Shown here in pieces: positions 22,712 through 30,875 of a stretch of 64,000 nucleotides of DNA. Source of the stretch: DASWJZ01 sp963720705. Lineage in GTDB: Bacteria; Pseudomonadota; Alphaproteobacteria; Rhizobiales; Afifellaceae. Numbering within the stretch: the stretch's first letter is position 1; the number at the start of each line of letters is the position of its first letter. A model generated the notes under the pieces. That model was not told the DNA's origin and did not search any database. It saw only the letters and a list, made by a program, of their open reading frames with translations. A program made the translations under genes and the position numbers. The stretch is taken from assembly GCA_963720705.1 (NCBI GenBank), contig CAVRGJ010000005.1, forward strand, positions 620,001-684,000. The letters are read 5' to 3'.

Positions 22712-23671
22712 TTGTCCGAGACTGCCTCTATCGTCGTTTCGATTTTCGGCCTGATCGGCCTCGGCTATCTCACCGTCCGCATCGGGCTCCTTTCCGCCGA
22801 CGTTGGCGAGAAGCTCAGCGATTTCGTGTTCACGCTGGCGATCCCGCTTCTGCTCTTCACGACGCTTGCCAAGGCGGATTTCCACGGCGTCTCGCCATGG
22901 CGCATCTGGGCGGCCTATTTCGTGCCTCTTGCCGTCGTATGGATCGTTTCCGACCAGATGATCCGGCGTGTCTTCGGACGCGACGCTCGTGCGGGAATTG
23001 TCGCGGGCAGCTGCGGCGCCTACTCGAACGCTCTGTTGATCGGGCTGCCGCTGATGCAGGTCGCGCTCGGCGAGAGCGGCACGGTGTTCCTGGTCGTCAT
23101 CATTGCAATCCACTTGCCGGTTCTGATGCTGACCAGCGTCTTCCTGAACGAATGGGTGGTTGCCTCCGAGGGAAGCGCGAACGGCGTCGCATCGCGTCGT
23201 GAGGCCTTCTATCGCCTCGCCGTGTCGCTCGTCCGTCACCCTATCCTGATCGGCATCGTTGCGGGATCGGTATGGCGGGCGTCGGGTCTCGCCATTCCCA
23301 TGGTTGCGGCGAAGGTGATCGATCCGCTTGCGGCGTCGGCGGGGCCGCTGGCGCTCTTTGCCTGCGGCACGGCGCTGGTGAACTACGGCATCGCGCGCCA
23401 GATCAAGCCGGCGATCGCCCTCTCCGTATTGAAGCTCGGGCTCATGCCGGCGCTGGTCTTCGTTGCGGCGCGAGCGATCGGGCTTCCCCCGATCGGTGTT
23501 GCGGCGCTGACGCTCACGGGCGCCTGTCCGGCCGGCGTCAATACCTATCTCATCGCAGCGCGCCTCGGCACGGGGCAGGCACTCGCCTCGAACTCACTTC
23601 TCATCTCGACGGCAGCCGGCGTCGCCACGGTCGCGCTGTGGCTCGGCATCGTGCACGCGATGCTGGGCTAG
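22712..23671 (+). CDS. AEC family transporter
   Basis: A 319-residue inner-membrane protein with about ten hydrophobic helices, starting SETASIVVSIFGLIGLGYL, the typical AEC (auxin efflux carrier family, MdcF-like) N-terminus. Bacterial members usually carry small organic acids such as malonate or malate; the family name does not prove auxin transport. The start is TTG 22712 with GGAAG upstream; in-frame ATGs at 22589 and 22649 would add long hydrophilic Arg-rich leaders. Its stop codon shares a CTAG with the stop of the convergent gluQ gene. Confidence 0.88.
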   Translation: MSETASIVVSIFGLIGLGYLTVRIGLLSADVGEKLSDFVFTLAIPLLLFTTLAKADFHGVSPWRIWAAYFVPLAVVWIVSDQMIRRVFGRDARAGIVAGSCGAYSNALLIGLPLMQVALGESGTVFLVVIIAIHLPVLMLTSVFLNEWVVASEGSANGVASRREAFYRLAVSLVRHPILIGIVAGSVWRASGLAIPMVAAKVIDPLAASAGPLALFACGTALVNYGIARQIKPAIALSVLKLGLMPALVFVAARAIGLPPIGVAALTLTGACPAGVNTYLIAARLGTGQALASNSLLISTAAGVATVALWLGIVHAMLG

Positions 23672-24537
23672 TGAAGGCCGAGACCCGCGATCAAGATCGC
23701 CGGTGTCTCGCCTGCGGCGCGGCGCGCGCGGATCGTCTCCGACCCGAGCGATTTCGAAAGCTTCTCGCCATTCTCATCGAGGATCAGCCGATGATGGAAG
23801 TAGCGCGGCTCGGGAAGGCCGAGCAGCGTCTGCAGGACGCGGTGGACCGAGGTCGAGGGCTGGAGGTCCTTGCCGCGCACGACGTCGCTCACACCCTGGA
23901 ACGCGTCGTCGACGACAACGGCGAGATGATAGCTCGCTTGCACCTCCTTGCGCGCGAGGAGGACGTCGCCCCAGAGCGCGAGGTCGACGCCTCTGAGCAA
24001 AGGAGCGCTCTCTCCGAAAGGATCGACCTCGCTCCAGGTGAGCGGGGGGAGGTCGCGAAGCAGCCGGCGCGTGTCGAGTCGAAGCGCGTAGGGTGCGCCG
24101 CCGGCGATCGCCGTCTTGCGTTTCTGTTGGCTCCAGTCGCGCTCGACGCCCGGATAGAGCGGCGCCCCATCCGGATCGCGCGCCCGGGATATCGCGGCGA
24201 TCTCGGAGCGTGTCATGAAAGCCGGATAGAGGAGCCCGAGCCGATCAAGCTCCGCAAGAGCTCCGGCGTAGGCGTCGAGACGCCCGCTCTGCCTCAAGAC
24301 AGGCTCCTCCCACGTCAGGCCGAGCCAAGCGAGGTCCTCGTAGATTGCCGCCTCGAAGGCGGCGCGCGATCGCGTCGCGTCGTAGTCCTCCATGCGGACG
24401 AGAAAGCGTCCGCCGGTCGCCTCCGCCGCGCGCGCGTTCAGGAGCGCCGAATAAGCGTGGCCCCGATGCAGGTAGCCGTTCGGGCTCGGCGCAAAGCGGA
24501 AGACGCGCTGCGTCTTGGTGGCATCCGATGCGGCCAT
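23668..24537 (-). CDS. gluQ: Glutamyl-Q tRNA(Asp) synthetase
   Basis: A truncated GluRS-like enzyme (289 residues, no anticodon-binding domain) that attaches glutamate to queuosine in tRNA(Asp). The class I motifs are APSPNGYLHRGHA (HIGH equivalent) and EKLSKSLG (KMSKS equivalent) near residue 259. The paired Cys zinc ligands of the E. coli protein are absent: the region reads YPAFMTRSEI. This is, I believe, common in alphaproteobacterial members. It is convergent with the AEC gene. Confidence 0.92.
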   Translation of the reverse strand: MAASDATKTQRVFRFAPSPNGYLHRGHAYSALLNARAAEATGGRFLVRMEDYDATRSRAAFEAAIYEDLAWLGLTWEEPVLRQSGRLDAYAGALAELDRLGLLYPAFMTRSEIAAISRARDPDGAPLYPGVERDWSQQKRKTAIAGGAPYALRLDTRRLLRDLPPLTWSEVDPFGESAPLLRGVDLALWGDVLLARKEVQASYHLAVVVDDAFQGVSDVVRGKDLQPSTSVHRVLQTLLGLPEPRYFHHRLILDENGEKLSKSLGSETIRARRAAGETPAILIAGLGLH

Positions 24538-24587
24538 GTTGCGCTTCGCGTCTCCCGATGCGCCTATAGAAGGACTAGGAGGACCGA

Positions 24588-25772
24588 ATGATCATTCGTA
24601 AAGACGCGGTCAACGCGTTCCTCGACTATGGCGAGGTTGAGGTGCAGTCGGCGGCGGAAGGACCGCTCAAGGATCTGACCTTCGCGGTCAAGGACATATT
24701 CGATGTGGCCGGCTATCCGACCGGCGGCGGCAGCCCGATCATGGCCGCCGAGAGTCCGATCCACAAGAAGAGTGCGCCGATCGTTCAGAAGATGCTCGAC
24801 GCCGGGGCGCGCTTCGTCGGCAAGACCCAGACCGACGAGCTGACCTTCTCCATGAACGGACAGAACAAGCATTTCCCCGAACCGATCAACGTGCGCGCCG
24901 AAGGCCGCATCACCGGTGGCTCGTCGTCCGGTTCGGCCGCTGCGGTCGCAGCGCATCTTTGTGACTTCGCCATCGGCTCCGATACCGGCGGCTCGGTCAG
25001 AACGCCGGCCAGCTATTGCGGATTGTGGGGCATCCGCCCGACGCACGGACGCGTCGACAATTCGCATGCGATGCCGCTCGCTCCGTCGTTCGACACGGTC
25101 GGCTATTTCGCCGACGACGAGGAGATTTTCGACCGCGTCGCGCCGGTCTTCCTCGGCGAGGACGAAGAGCCCTTTTCGCTGACGCGGCTGTTGCGGGCGG
25201 AGGACGCTTTCGTGCAACTCGTCTCCGACGGCGACGCCGATGCGCTCGAGATCGCGGAGGGGACAGTGTTCGAGCTCCTCGGCGACGCGACGGCTGCCAC
25301 CGTCGCGCCGGAGGGACTCGATCATTGTTACTGGACTTTCCGCCGTCTGCAGGCGGTCGAGGCGTGGAAAGCGCACGGCGCGTGGATTGAATCGCATGAT
25401 CCTGACATGACGCCGGGCGTGCGCGAGCGCTTCGAGTTCGGCAAGACGCTCGCCGCAGGGGAGCGGCGGGAGGCCGAAAAGAACCGTCGGGCAACGCGCG
25501 CGCGCGTTAAGGAGCTCGTCGGCGACGACGGTGTCCTGATGCTTCCGACTGTGCCGGGGATCGCGCCGAAGCGCGACCTTGCGGGGCGGGCGCTGCAGGC
25601 CTACCGCGAGCGCGCGCTGTCGATCCTGTGCATCGCCGGGCTCTCCGGGCTGCCGCAGGTGTCGATGCCACTGGCGCATGTCGACGGCTGCCCGCTCGGC
25701 CTCTCCCTGATCGGTCCAAGCGGCTCCGACCGCGCGCTTCTGTCGCTGGCGCTGGCGATCGCGAAATCCTGA
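24588..25772 (+). CDS. Amidase signature family amidase
   Basis: Hydrolyses a carboxamide to acid and ammonia, 394 residues, cytoplasmic. The Ser-cisSer-Lys triad is visible: K35 in FAVKDIFD, a Ser in GGSSSGSA (about 112-114) and the nucleophile S136 in GSDTGGSVRTP. A strong AGGAGG precedes the ATG. It lies 20 bases before the metal-transporter gene on the same strand and faces the nitrile hydratase operon about 2 kb away, so it could complete the nitrile to acid pathway. AtzF-like or indoleacetamide-type specificity cannot be separated by eye. Confidence 0.9.
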   Translation: MIIRKDAVNAFLDYGEVEVQSAAEGPLKDLTFAVKDIFDVAGYPTGGGSPIMAAESPIHKKSAPIVQKMLDAGARFVGKTQTDELTFSMNGQNKHFPEPINVRAEGRITGGSSSGSAAAVAAHLCDFAIGSDTGGSVRTPASYCGLWGIRPTHGRVDNSHAMPLAPSFDTVGYFADDEEIFDRVAPVFLGEDEEPFSLTRLLRAEDAFVQLVSDGDADALEIAEGTVFELLGDATAATVAPEGLDHCYWTFRRLQAVEAWKAHGAWIESHDPDMTPGVRERFEFGKTLAAGERREAEKNRRATRARVKELVGDDGVLMLPTVPGIAPKRDLAGRALQAYRERALSILCIAGLSGLPQVSMPLAHVDGCPLGLSLIGPSGSDRALLSLALAIAKS

Positions 25773-25792
25773 GGAACCACGAAATCGCCCGG

Positions 25793-27712
25793 ATGCGGAC
25801 CGATTGGGTGGCAGCCCGGAGGGGACCGGGCATCGCTGCGATTCGGGAGCCCGGTTTGCGCCTTCGCGACATTATTCTGTTCGCCGCGCTTCTCGTCTTC
25901 ATGCCCGCCGTGGCGCGGGCGCATCCGCACGTTTGGGTCGATGCCGCGTCGGAGATGGTGTTCGACGACAAGGGTCGAATCAGCGCGATCAAGCATCATT
26001 GGCTCTTCGACGAGGAATTCTCCGCTTACGCGCTGCAGGGTATCGACAAGAACGGAGACGGGAAGTTCTCACGCGAGGAGCTTGAGCCGCTCGCCAAGGA
26101 GAACGTCGAGTCGCTCAAGGACTTCGACTACTTCACCTTCCTCTCCGTCGGCGACTACCAGGCCGGCTTCGCGGCGCCGACCGACTACTATCTGGAGCTC
26201 GCGGGCGATCGGCTGCTCTTGCATTTCACGCTGCCGCTCGCAGTGCCGCTGAAGACGCGCGGCACCGTGCACCTCGAAGTCTACGACCCGGAATACTACG
26301 TCGCCTTTACGTTGCCGAACGCGGAGGCGGTGCGCCTCGTCAACGCGCCGGCCGTCTGCACGCTCGCCGTCCACCCGGGCAAGCCACCCGATGCCGCAGC
26401 TGCGGCAGCGCTCGCAACGGTTGGAGCAGACGTGCGCGCGCTGCCGCCCGGCATGCAGTCGCTGACCGCCGGTATCGAGAACAGCGCCGATGCGAATTGC
26501 GGCGGTGCGGCGCCGGCGCCCGCCAATGCCGGCTCGGCAATTTCGCAGATGGCCGGGGCGAATGCGGGAGCGGGCGATCTGACGGCGCTGCCGCAGGCAC
26601 CGAAAGTCGCCAACGGGTCGACGGCAGCACCGGCGCCGCAAACGTCGATCGCAGCAACGCCTGCTCCTTCCCCGGCCGCGCAAATCGCCGCCGCGCCAAC
26701 TCCTGTCCCGGCCACGCAAGCGCCGGTCGCAGCAGCTCCTGCCCCGGCCACTGAGGCGCCGGTGGCAGCAGCGACTGCACCGCCACCACTCCGTCCCGGC
26801 CTCTTTCGTTTGTGGATGGCGCGAATCGTCGAGCTTCAAACCGCGTTCAACCGTGACCTGACTGCGGGATTGAAGGGGCTCAAGGCCGGCGGCGGCTTTT
26901 GGTGGCTCGGCAGCGTCTCCTTCCTCTACGGCATCGTCCACGCCGCTGGCCCGGGCCACGGCAAGGTGGTGATCTCGTCCTATCTTGTCGCCAACGAGGC
27001 GCGCATCCGGCGCGGCGTCCTTATCGCTTTTATTGCCGCCATGGCGCAGGCCGTGGCCGCCGTGTCCATCATCGGATTGATGGCAGTCATCCTCAACATG
27101 ACTTCGATGGCGATCACCGCGACGGCGAAGACGTTCGAGGCGGGGAGCTTTGCGCTGGTCGCGCTGCTCGGCGTCTACCTCACCGCGCAGAAAGGTCGCG
27201 CGGCGTGGGCGGTCATGCGCGGCGGCGATCCGCACGCACATCATCATCACCACCACCACAACGATGCGCATGAAGCGCACGGGCATGACGGACATCGTCA
27301 CGAACATAGAGCGCTGAAGGCGGACCACGTCGCGGCGTGCGGTCATAGCCACGTGCCGGCGGAAGCGGTGCTCAGGAAACCCGGATTCGCCGGCGCTGCC
27401 GCCGCCGTCGTCTCGGTGGGCATCCGCCCTTGTTCGGGCGCGCTGGTTATTCTCGTCTTCGCGTTGTCGCAGGGAATCTTCTGGGCCGGGGTCGCCTCGA
27501 CATTCGTCATGGCGCTCGGCACGGCGATAACGGTAGCGGCGTTGGCGGCGCTCGCCGTCGGCGCGAAGGGCATCGCCCGGCGTCTCGCACGTGCCGACAA
27601 CCGGCGCAGCGGTCAGGTGATGCTGGGGTTCGAGCTCGCCGCGGCAATTCTCATTACCCTAATGGGGGCCGTGCTCTTCGTTGGAGCGATCTACGCCGGA
27701 AGCAGCATCTAA
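25793..27712 (+). CDS. DUF1007 - NicO fusion, nickel/cobalt transporter
   Basis: A 639-residue fusion. The N-terminus has a signal-like helix and a periplasmic DUF1007 domain (HPHVWVDA at about 43, to residue 200), then a roughly 140-residue Ala/Pro-rich linker (about 240-340) and a C-terminal NicO (RcnA-like) membrane domain of about six helices from residue 370. Metal sites: HAAGPGHGK in the first helix pair and a very His-rich loop (DPHAHHHHHHHNDAHEAHG, about 480-500). Families of this kind carry Ni2+ or Co2+; export and import cannot be told apart. It is 20 bases after the amidase gene and next to a cobalt-type nitrile hydratase. ATG 25793 is chosen; the upstream ribosome-binding site is weak. 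Confidence 0.88.
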   Translation: MRTDWVAARRGPGIAAIREPGLRLRDIILFAALLVFMPAVARAHPHVWVDAASEMVFDDKGRISAIKHHWLFDEEFSAYALQGIDKNGDGKFSREELEPLAKENVESLKDFDYFTFLSVGDYQAGFAAPTDYYLELAGDRLLLHFTLPLAVPLKTRGTVHLEVYDPEYYVAFTLPNAEAVRLVNAPAVCTLAVHPGKPPDAAAAAALATVGADVRALPPGMQSLTAGIENSADANCGGAAPAPANAGSAISQMAGANAGAGDLTALPQAPKVANGSTAAPAPQTSIAATPAPSPAAQIAAAPTPVPATQAPVAAAPAPATEAPVAAATAPPPLRPGLFRLWMARIVELQTAFNRDLTAGLKGLKAGGGFWWLGSVSFLYGIVHAAGPGHGKVVISSYLVANEARIRRGVLIAFIAAMAQAVAAVSIIGLMAVILNMTSMAITATAKTFEAGSFALVALLGVYLTAQKGRAAWAVMRGGDPHAHHHHHHHNDAHEAHGHDGHRHEHRALKADHVAACGHSHVPAEAVLRKPGFAGAAAAVVSVGIRPCSGALVILVFALSQGIFWAGVASTFVMALGTAITVAALAALAVGAKGIARRLARADNRRSGQVMLGFELAAAILITLMGAVLFVGAIYAGSSI

Positions 27713-27840
27713 AGGCTGCGCCGGCCGAACTGGCGCCGGATCGGCGACCCGCGGGCACACGTGCCGAATGACGGCGGAGGGCGGTATTCTCAGTAGACCT
27801 TGCCCTGTGCGGCGAGAAGGCACGATCTTCTGTCGAACGA

Positions 27841-28209
27841 TCATCGCGGGGAAAGCTCGATCGGCTTTCCGTGCGGCGTGCGCTCCGCGGCTTCGCGCCA
27901 CGCCTCTTTCAGGTCGAGAAGGTCGGAGAAGCGCGCAACGTTTTTCTGCCGGAGGATTTCCTCAAGCGCCGCGAGCCAGGCGCGCCAATAGGCTTCCGGA
28001 TCTGCGGGGTCCGCACGTGTCTCGGCGGCGACCTTGGGTCCGAGCGTCCTCGACCATTCCGACCAGGCGAAAACGCCGCGTTCGTTCAGCGCCACGGCAA
28101 GCGCGAAGGCGCGCGCAGCCCAGGGGGTGGGGAAGAGAGGGCCGTCTTCGTCGCGCGGGATCGACGCGACGCTGCCGAGCGCGACTACAGCGGCATCAGG
28201 CGCGCTCAA
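27841..28209 (-). CDS. Nitrile hydratase accessory (activator) protein
   Basis: A 122-residue protein matching the small nitrile hydratase activators (P14K/NhlE type) that load cobalt into the alpha subunit. The marks are PRDEDGPLFPTPWAARAFALAV and YWRAWLAALEEIL, with homology to the N-terminal part of the beta subunit. The start is TTG 28209 with GGGAG seven bases upstream, overlapping the beta-subunit gene by 14 bases; longer in-frame starts would run deep into nthB. It ends the operon and converges on the transporter gene. Confidence 0.85.
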   Translation of the reverse strand: MSAPDAAVVALGSVASIPRDEDGPLFPTPWAARAFALAVALNERGVFAWSEWSRTLGPKVAAETRADPADPEAYWRAWLAALEEILRQKNVARFSDLLDLKEAWREAAERTPHGKPIELSPR

Positions 28210-28858
28210 GATAGGGCTCCCAAAGATCGATTCGGATCTCATCGCCCTCGCGCGCTTCGTCGCCCCAAACCTCGCGCGCCGCAAAGGCGACGGAGTAAAG
28301 CCATTGCGGATTCTCGCCGCGTCCCGCTGCATTCGAATCCGGGAAGACGTGGACTCCCCTGGCGTCGGCGATCCGACCCCTGCGGCCGCGCACGTAGCGC
28401 GGCAGCCGTGTATGGCCGACCGGGTTCATGATCTTCGCGAGGACGCCGTCGCCTTCCTTGAAGCGTGCCGGCGCCGACGCTTCGCGTTCGGTCGGCCCGC
28501 CTTTGGCGAGCGCCGCCGGCAAGTCCGCGGCGATCGCCTTCCTCCGCGGCAACTCGGCGGGCGGATTCCGGCTTGCGCCGGCGGCGATCTCTTCCGCCGT
28601 CGCGAGCCCGCGCTCAACGAGGAGCCGCTCCAGGCCCTTCCGCCAGATGTCGTAGTAGGTCGAGGCGAGATAGTCGGCCGGCGGAATGCGCTCGCGGGCG
28701 TGTCGGCTCATGTCGAGGTTCCAGGCACCGGTCGCGCCCATTGCGAGCACCAGCGCAAAGGCGCGCCGCTCCCATTCGGCATGGAACCAGGGCTCGTCCT
28801 TTTCCGGCACGACCGGCCCAAAGCCTTGCGCGCCGCCGAGATCATGCGCACCGTTCAT
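28196..28858 (-). CDS. nthB: Nitrile hydratase beta subunit
   Basis: Beta subunit of nitrile hydratase, which hydrates nitriles to amides. At 220 residues it is the expected length. It starts MNGAHDLGGAQGFGPV, the well-known beta N-terminus, and has the TYYDIWRKGLERLL helix and the SH3-like C-terminal half (HTRLPRYVRGRRG to LWEPYLE) that seals the active site. Its end overlaps the accessory gene, and it follows the MAPEG gene after 55 bases. Confidence 0.95.
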   Translation of the reverse strand: MNGAHDLGGAQGFGPVVPEKDEPWFHAEWERRAFALVLAMGATGAWNLDMSRHARERIPPADYLASTYYDIWRKGLERLLVERGLATAEEIAAGASRNPPAELPRRKAIAADLPAALAKGGPTEREASAPARFKEGDGVLAKIMNPVGHTRLPRYVRGRRGRIADARGVHVFPDSNAAGRGENPQWLYSVAFAAREVWGDEAREGDEIRIDLWEPYLERA

Positions 28859-28913
28859 GCGTCCACCCTATCTCCGGCAAGAGCCGGATATCCGTCGTCA
28901 TGAGCCAATTGCG

Positions 28914-29312
28914 TCAGGCTCCATGCGAGCGTGCCCACCAGGGCATGAAGAAGATCGCCGCGTTCACAGCGAAGCCGAGGTTCCAGAGGAGCGAACGCAG
29001 CGTCGCCAGGTTGGCCAGGTAGGCAGCGACGAACGCGAGGCGGATGACGAGAAACGCCACCGCCAAAAGATCGATCCAGTGTTGCGGCAGGCCGCGAAAC
29101 TCCGCCAGCAGAACCGCGGCTGCGAAGAACGGGAACACCTCGATTCCGTTCAAGTGCGCGCCGAGTGCGCGTGCGCGGATGCCCGGCTTGTAAAATGCCG
29201 GATCGCGCGGGTTGGCATTGTCGAACGTGCGATCACCTAGAACCTTCGCCGGCGCGATGGTGAGGAGATAGAGAAGAACGGCCCCGAATATCGTCCACTC
29301 GGCAATGGTCAT
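28914..29312 (-). CDS. MAPEG family membrane protein
   Basis: A 132-residue inner-membrane protein with four predicted helices, of the MAPEG family (membrane-associated proteins in eicosanoid and glutathione metabolism). Typical are RDPAFYKPGIRARALGAHLN and NGIEVFPFFAAAVLLAE in the first loop and second helix. The start ATG overlaps the nthA stop (ATGA, 29309-29312), so it is translated with nthA. Bacterial members may act in glutathione transfer; the role inside a nitrile hydratase operon is unknown. It separates nthA from nthB, which are usually adjacent. Confidence 0.88.
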   Translation of the reverse strand: MTIAEWTIFGAVLLYLLTIAPAKVLGDRTFDNANPRDPAFYKPGIRARALGAHLNGIEVFPFFAAAVLLAEFRGLPQHWIDLLAVAFLVIRLAFVAAYLANLATLRSLLWNLGFAVNAAIFFMPWWARSHGA

Positions 29313-29947
29313 CGTGGGTCTTCCGGCCGCCTCGGCAGGCCGGTGCCGATCATCGAATTGCGGGTGACGAGGTCGGCGAGCTTCTTCTCGCTCCAGCCGT
29401 CGATGCCGACGGGCCGCATCGGCACGACGAGGTAGCGTATCTCGGCGGTGGAATCCCACACGCGGATCTTCGTCGTCTCGGGGAGCGTCACGCCGAACTC
29501 GGCGAGGACGCCGCGCGGATCGATCACGGCGCGCGAGCGATAGGGCGGCGACTTGTACCAAACTGGCGGCAGGCCGAGCACCGTCCACGGGTAGCAGGAG
29601 CAGAGCGTGCAAACGACCATGTTGTGGGTGTCGGGCGTGTTCTCCAACGCCACCATGTGCTCGCCCTGGCGGCCGGAAAAACCGAGCGAAGCAATCGCTG
29701 CCGTCGCGTCGTCGAAGAGCCAGCGGCGGAATTTTTCGTCGCTCCACGCCTTGGCGACGACCTGCGCGCCGTTCCTCGGGCCGACCTTCGTCTCGTAGGT
29801 CTCGATGAAGACGTCGAGCGCGGCCGGATCGACGTAGCCCTTCTCGACGAGCAGCGCTTCGAGTGCCCGCACGCGAAGCTCCACGTCGTCGAGATGCGAA
29901 CTCTCATGGTCGTGACCGTGATCGTGGTGATCGGCGTGCGCGGACAT
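29309..29947 (-). CDS. nthA: Nitrile hydratase alpha subunit, cobalt type
   Basis: Catalytic alpha subunit, 212 residues. The metal-binding claw VCTLCSC (C113, C116, S117, C118) has Thr after the first Cys, which marks the low-spin Co(III) class; iron enzymes have CSLCSC. Cys116 and Cys118 are the residues normally oxidised to sulfinic and sulfenic acid. The N-terminus is rich in His (seven among the first 18 residues), perhaps for metal delivery. It begins 3 bases after the stop of the puuD-like gene and overlaps the MAPEG gene. Order here: puuD-like, nthA, MAPEG, nthB, activator. Confidence 0.95.
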   Translation of the reverse strand: MSAHADHHDHGHDHESSHLDDVELRVRALEALLVEKGYVDPAALDVFIETYETKVGPRNGAQVVAKAWSDEKFRRWLFDDATAAIASLGFSGRQGEHMVALENTPDTHNMVVCTLCSCYPWTVLGLPPVWYKSPPYRSRAVIDPRGVLAEFGVTLPETTKIRVWDSTAEIRYLVVPMRPVGIDGWSEKKLADLVTRNSMIGTGLPRRPEDPR

Positions 29948-29950
29948 CGC

Positions 29951-30727
29951 TCATTCCGCCGCGAGCGGCAAAGCGCGTTCGGCGCGCCCGCGCGCAGCCG
30001 CGGCGAAAGCGCGGAAGATCGCGCCCGACGCCGGGTCGGTCGCCGCCCAATATTCGGGGTGCCATTGGACGCCGAACGCGAAAGCGCGGGCGCCTCTCAC
30101 CCTAACCGCCTCGACCGTGCCGTCGGGCGCATGCGCCTCGACGACGAGCTTCGGGCTGAGTGTGCCGATCGCCTGGCGGTGGACGGAATTCACGTGAATG
30201 CAATGCGCGCCGATGAGCTTGGCGAGCTCGCTGTCGGTTTCGAAATCCACCTCGTGGGCGAGCTTGAAGCGCTCGTCGTTTGGGAGCCCGATCGGGGCGC
30301 GGTGATCGAGGCTCCCCGGCCGCTCCTGCGCCTCGGTGACGAGCGTCCCGCCGAGAGCGACGTTGAGCTCCTGGAAGCCGCGGCAAATGGCAAGGAGCGG
30401 CACGCCGAGCTCGAGCGCGAGCGGAATGACTGCGAGCGTGGTCGAGTCGCGATCGGCGTCGTAGGGCTCGTGGCGCTCCGACGGGGTCTCGTTGTAACGC
30501 GACGGGTGGACGTTCGAACGCGCGCCGGTCAGGAGCACGCCGTCGACCCGCGACAAAATGGCAGGAAGGTCGAGCGTTTCTCCGAGACTCGGAAGAAGAA
30601 GCGGCGCTCCGCCGGCCAGAGTGATTGCCTTCAGGTAGGTGTCGACCGCGCCGTACCAGGTGTAGCCGTCGATCGCGCGGGCGTCGGTCGGGAGGAGGAT
30701 CAGGGGCGTCATGGATGAGCGATCCAT
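29951..30727 (-). CDS. Class I glutamine amidotransferase-like (PuuD / peptidase C26) hydrolase
   Basis: A class I glutamine amidotransferase-fold protein (258 residues from ATG 30727; ATG 30712 also possible). The nucleophile Cys is in LLAICRGFQELN and the catalytic His and Glu in GVQWHPEY. This subset hydrolyses gamma-glutamyl compounds, as PuuD does for gamma-glutamyl-GABA. It is the first gene of the nitrile hydratase operon, with only three bases to nthA, and is divergent from the TRAP substrate-binding gene. Its substrate here is unknown; a gamma-glutamyl amide or amine is an inference. Confidence 0.85.
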   Translation of the reverse strand: MDRSSMTPLILLPTDARAIDGYTWYGAVDTYLKAITLAGGAPLLLPSLGETLDLPAILSRVDGVLLTGARSNVHPSRYNETPSERHEPYDADRDSTTLAVIPLALELGVPLLAICRGFQELNVALGGTLVTEAQERPGSLDHRAPIGLPNDERFKLAHEVDFETDSELAKLIGAHCIHVNSVHRQAIGTLSPKLVVEAHAPDGTVEAVRVRGARAFAFGVQWHPEYWAATDPASGAIFRAFAAAARGRAERALPLAAE

Positions 30728-30875
30728 CTTCAGTCTGCCGGATATTTGGGCATAAGCAATTCTAGCGCAAAGCCGCTGCACCTGTCATTTCGCAAAGCCT
30801 TCTGCCGCACTAGACATTCCCGTCGGCAGCATGTCACGTTTCTTCTCAAGCAACATCTTAAGGAGGAAATCTTCC

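Noticed and set aside
22712..23671. AEC protein as a proven auxin exporter
   Set aside because: The family name comes from plants; bacterial members mostly transport organic acids, and nothing in the sequence fixes the substrate.
27235..27310. CAC/CAT-rich tandem repeat as a non-coding element
   Set aside because: It encodes the His-rich loop of the NicO domain in the correct frame.
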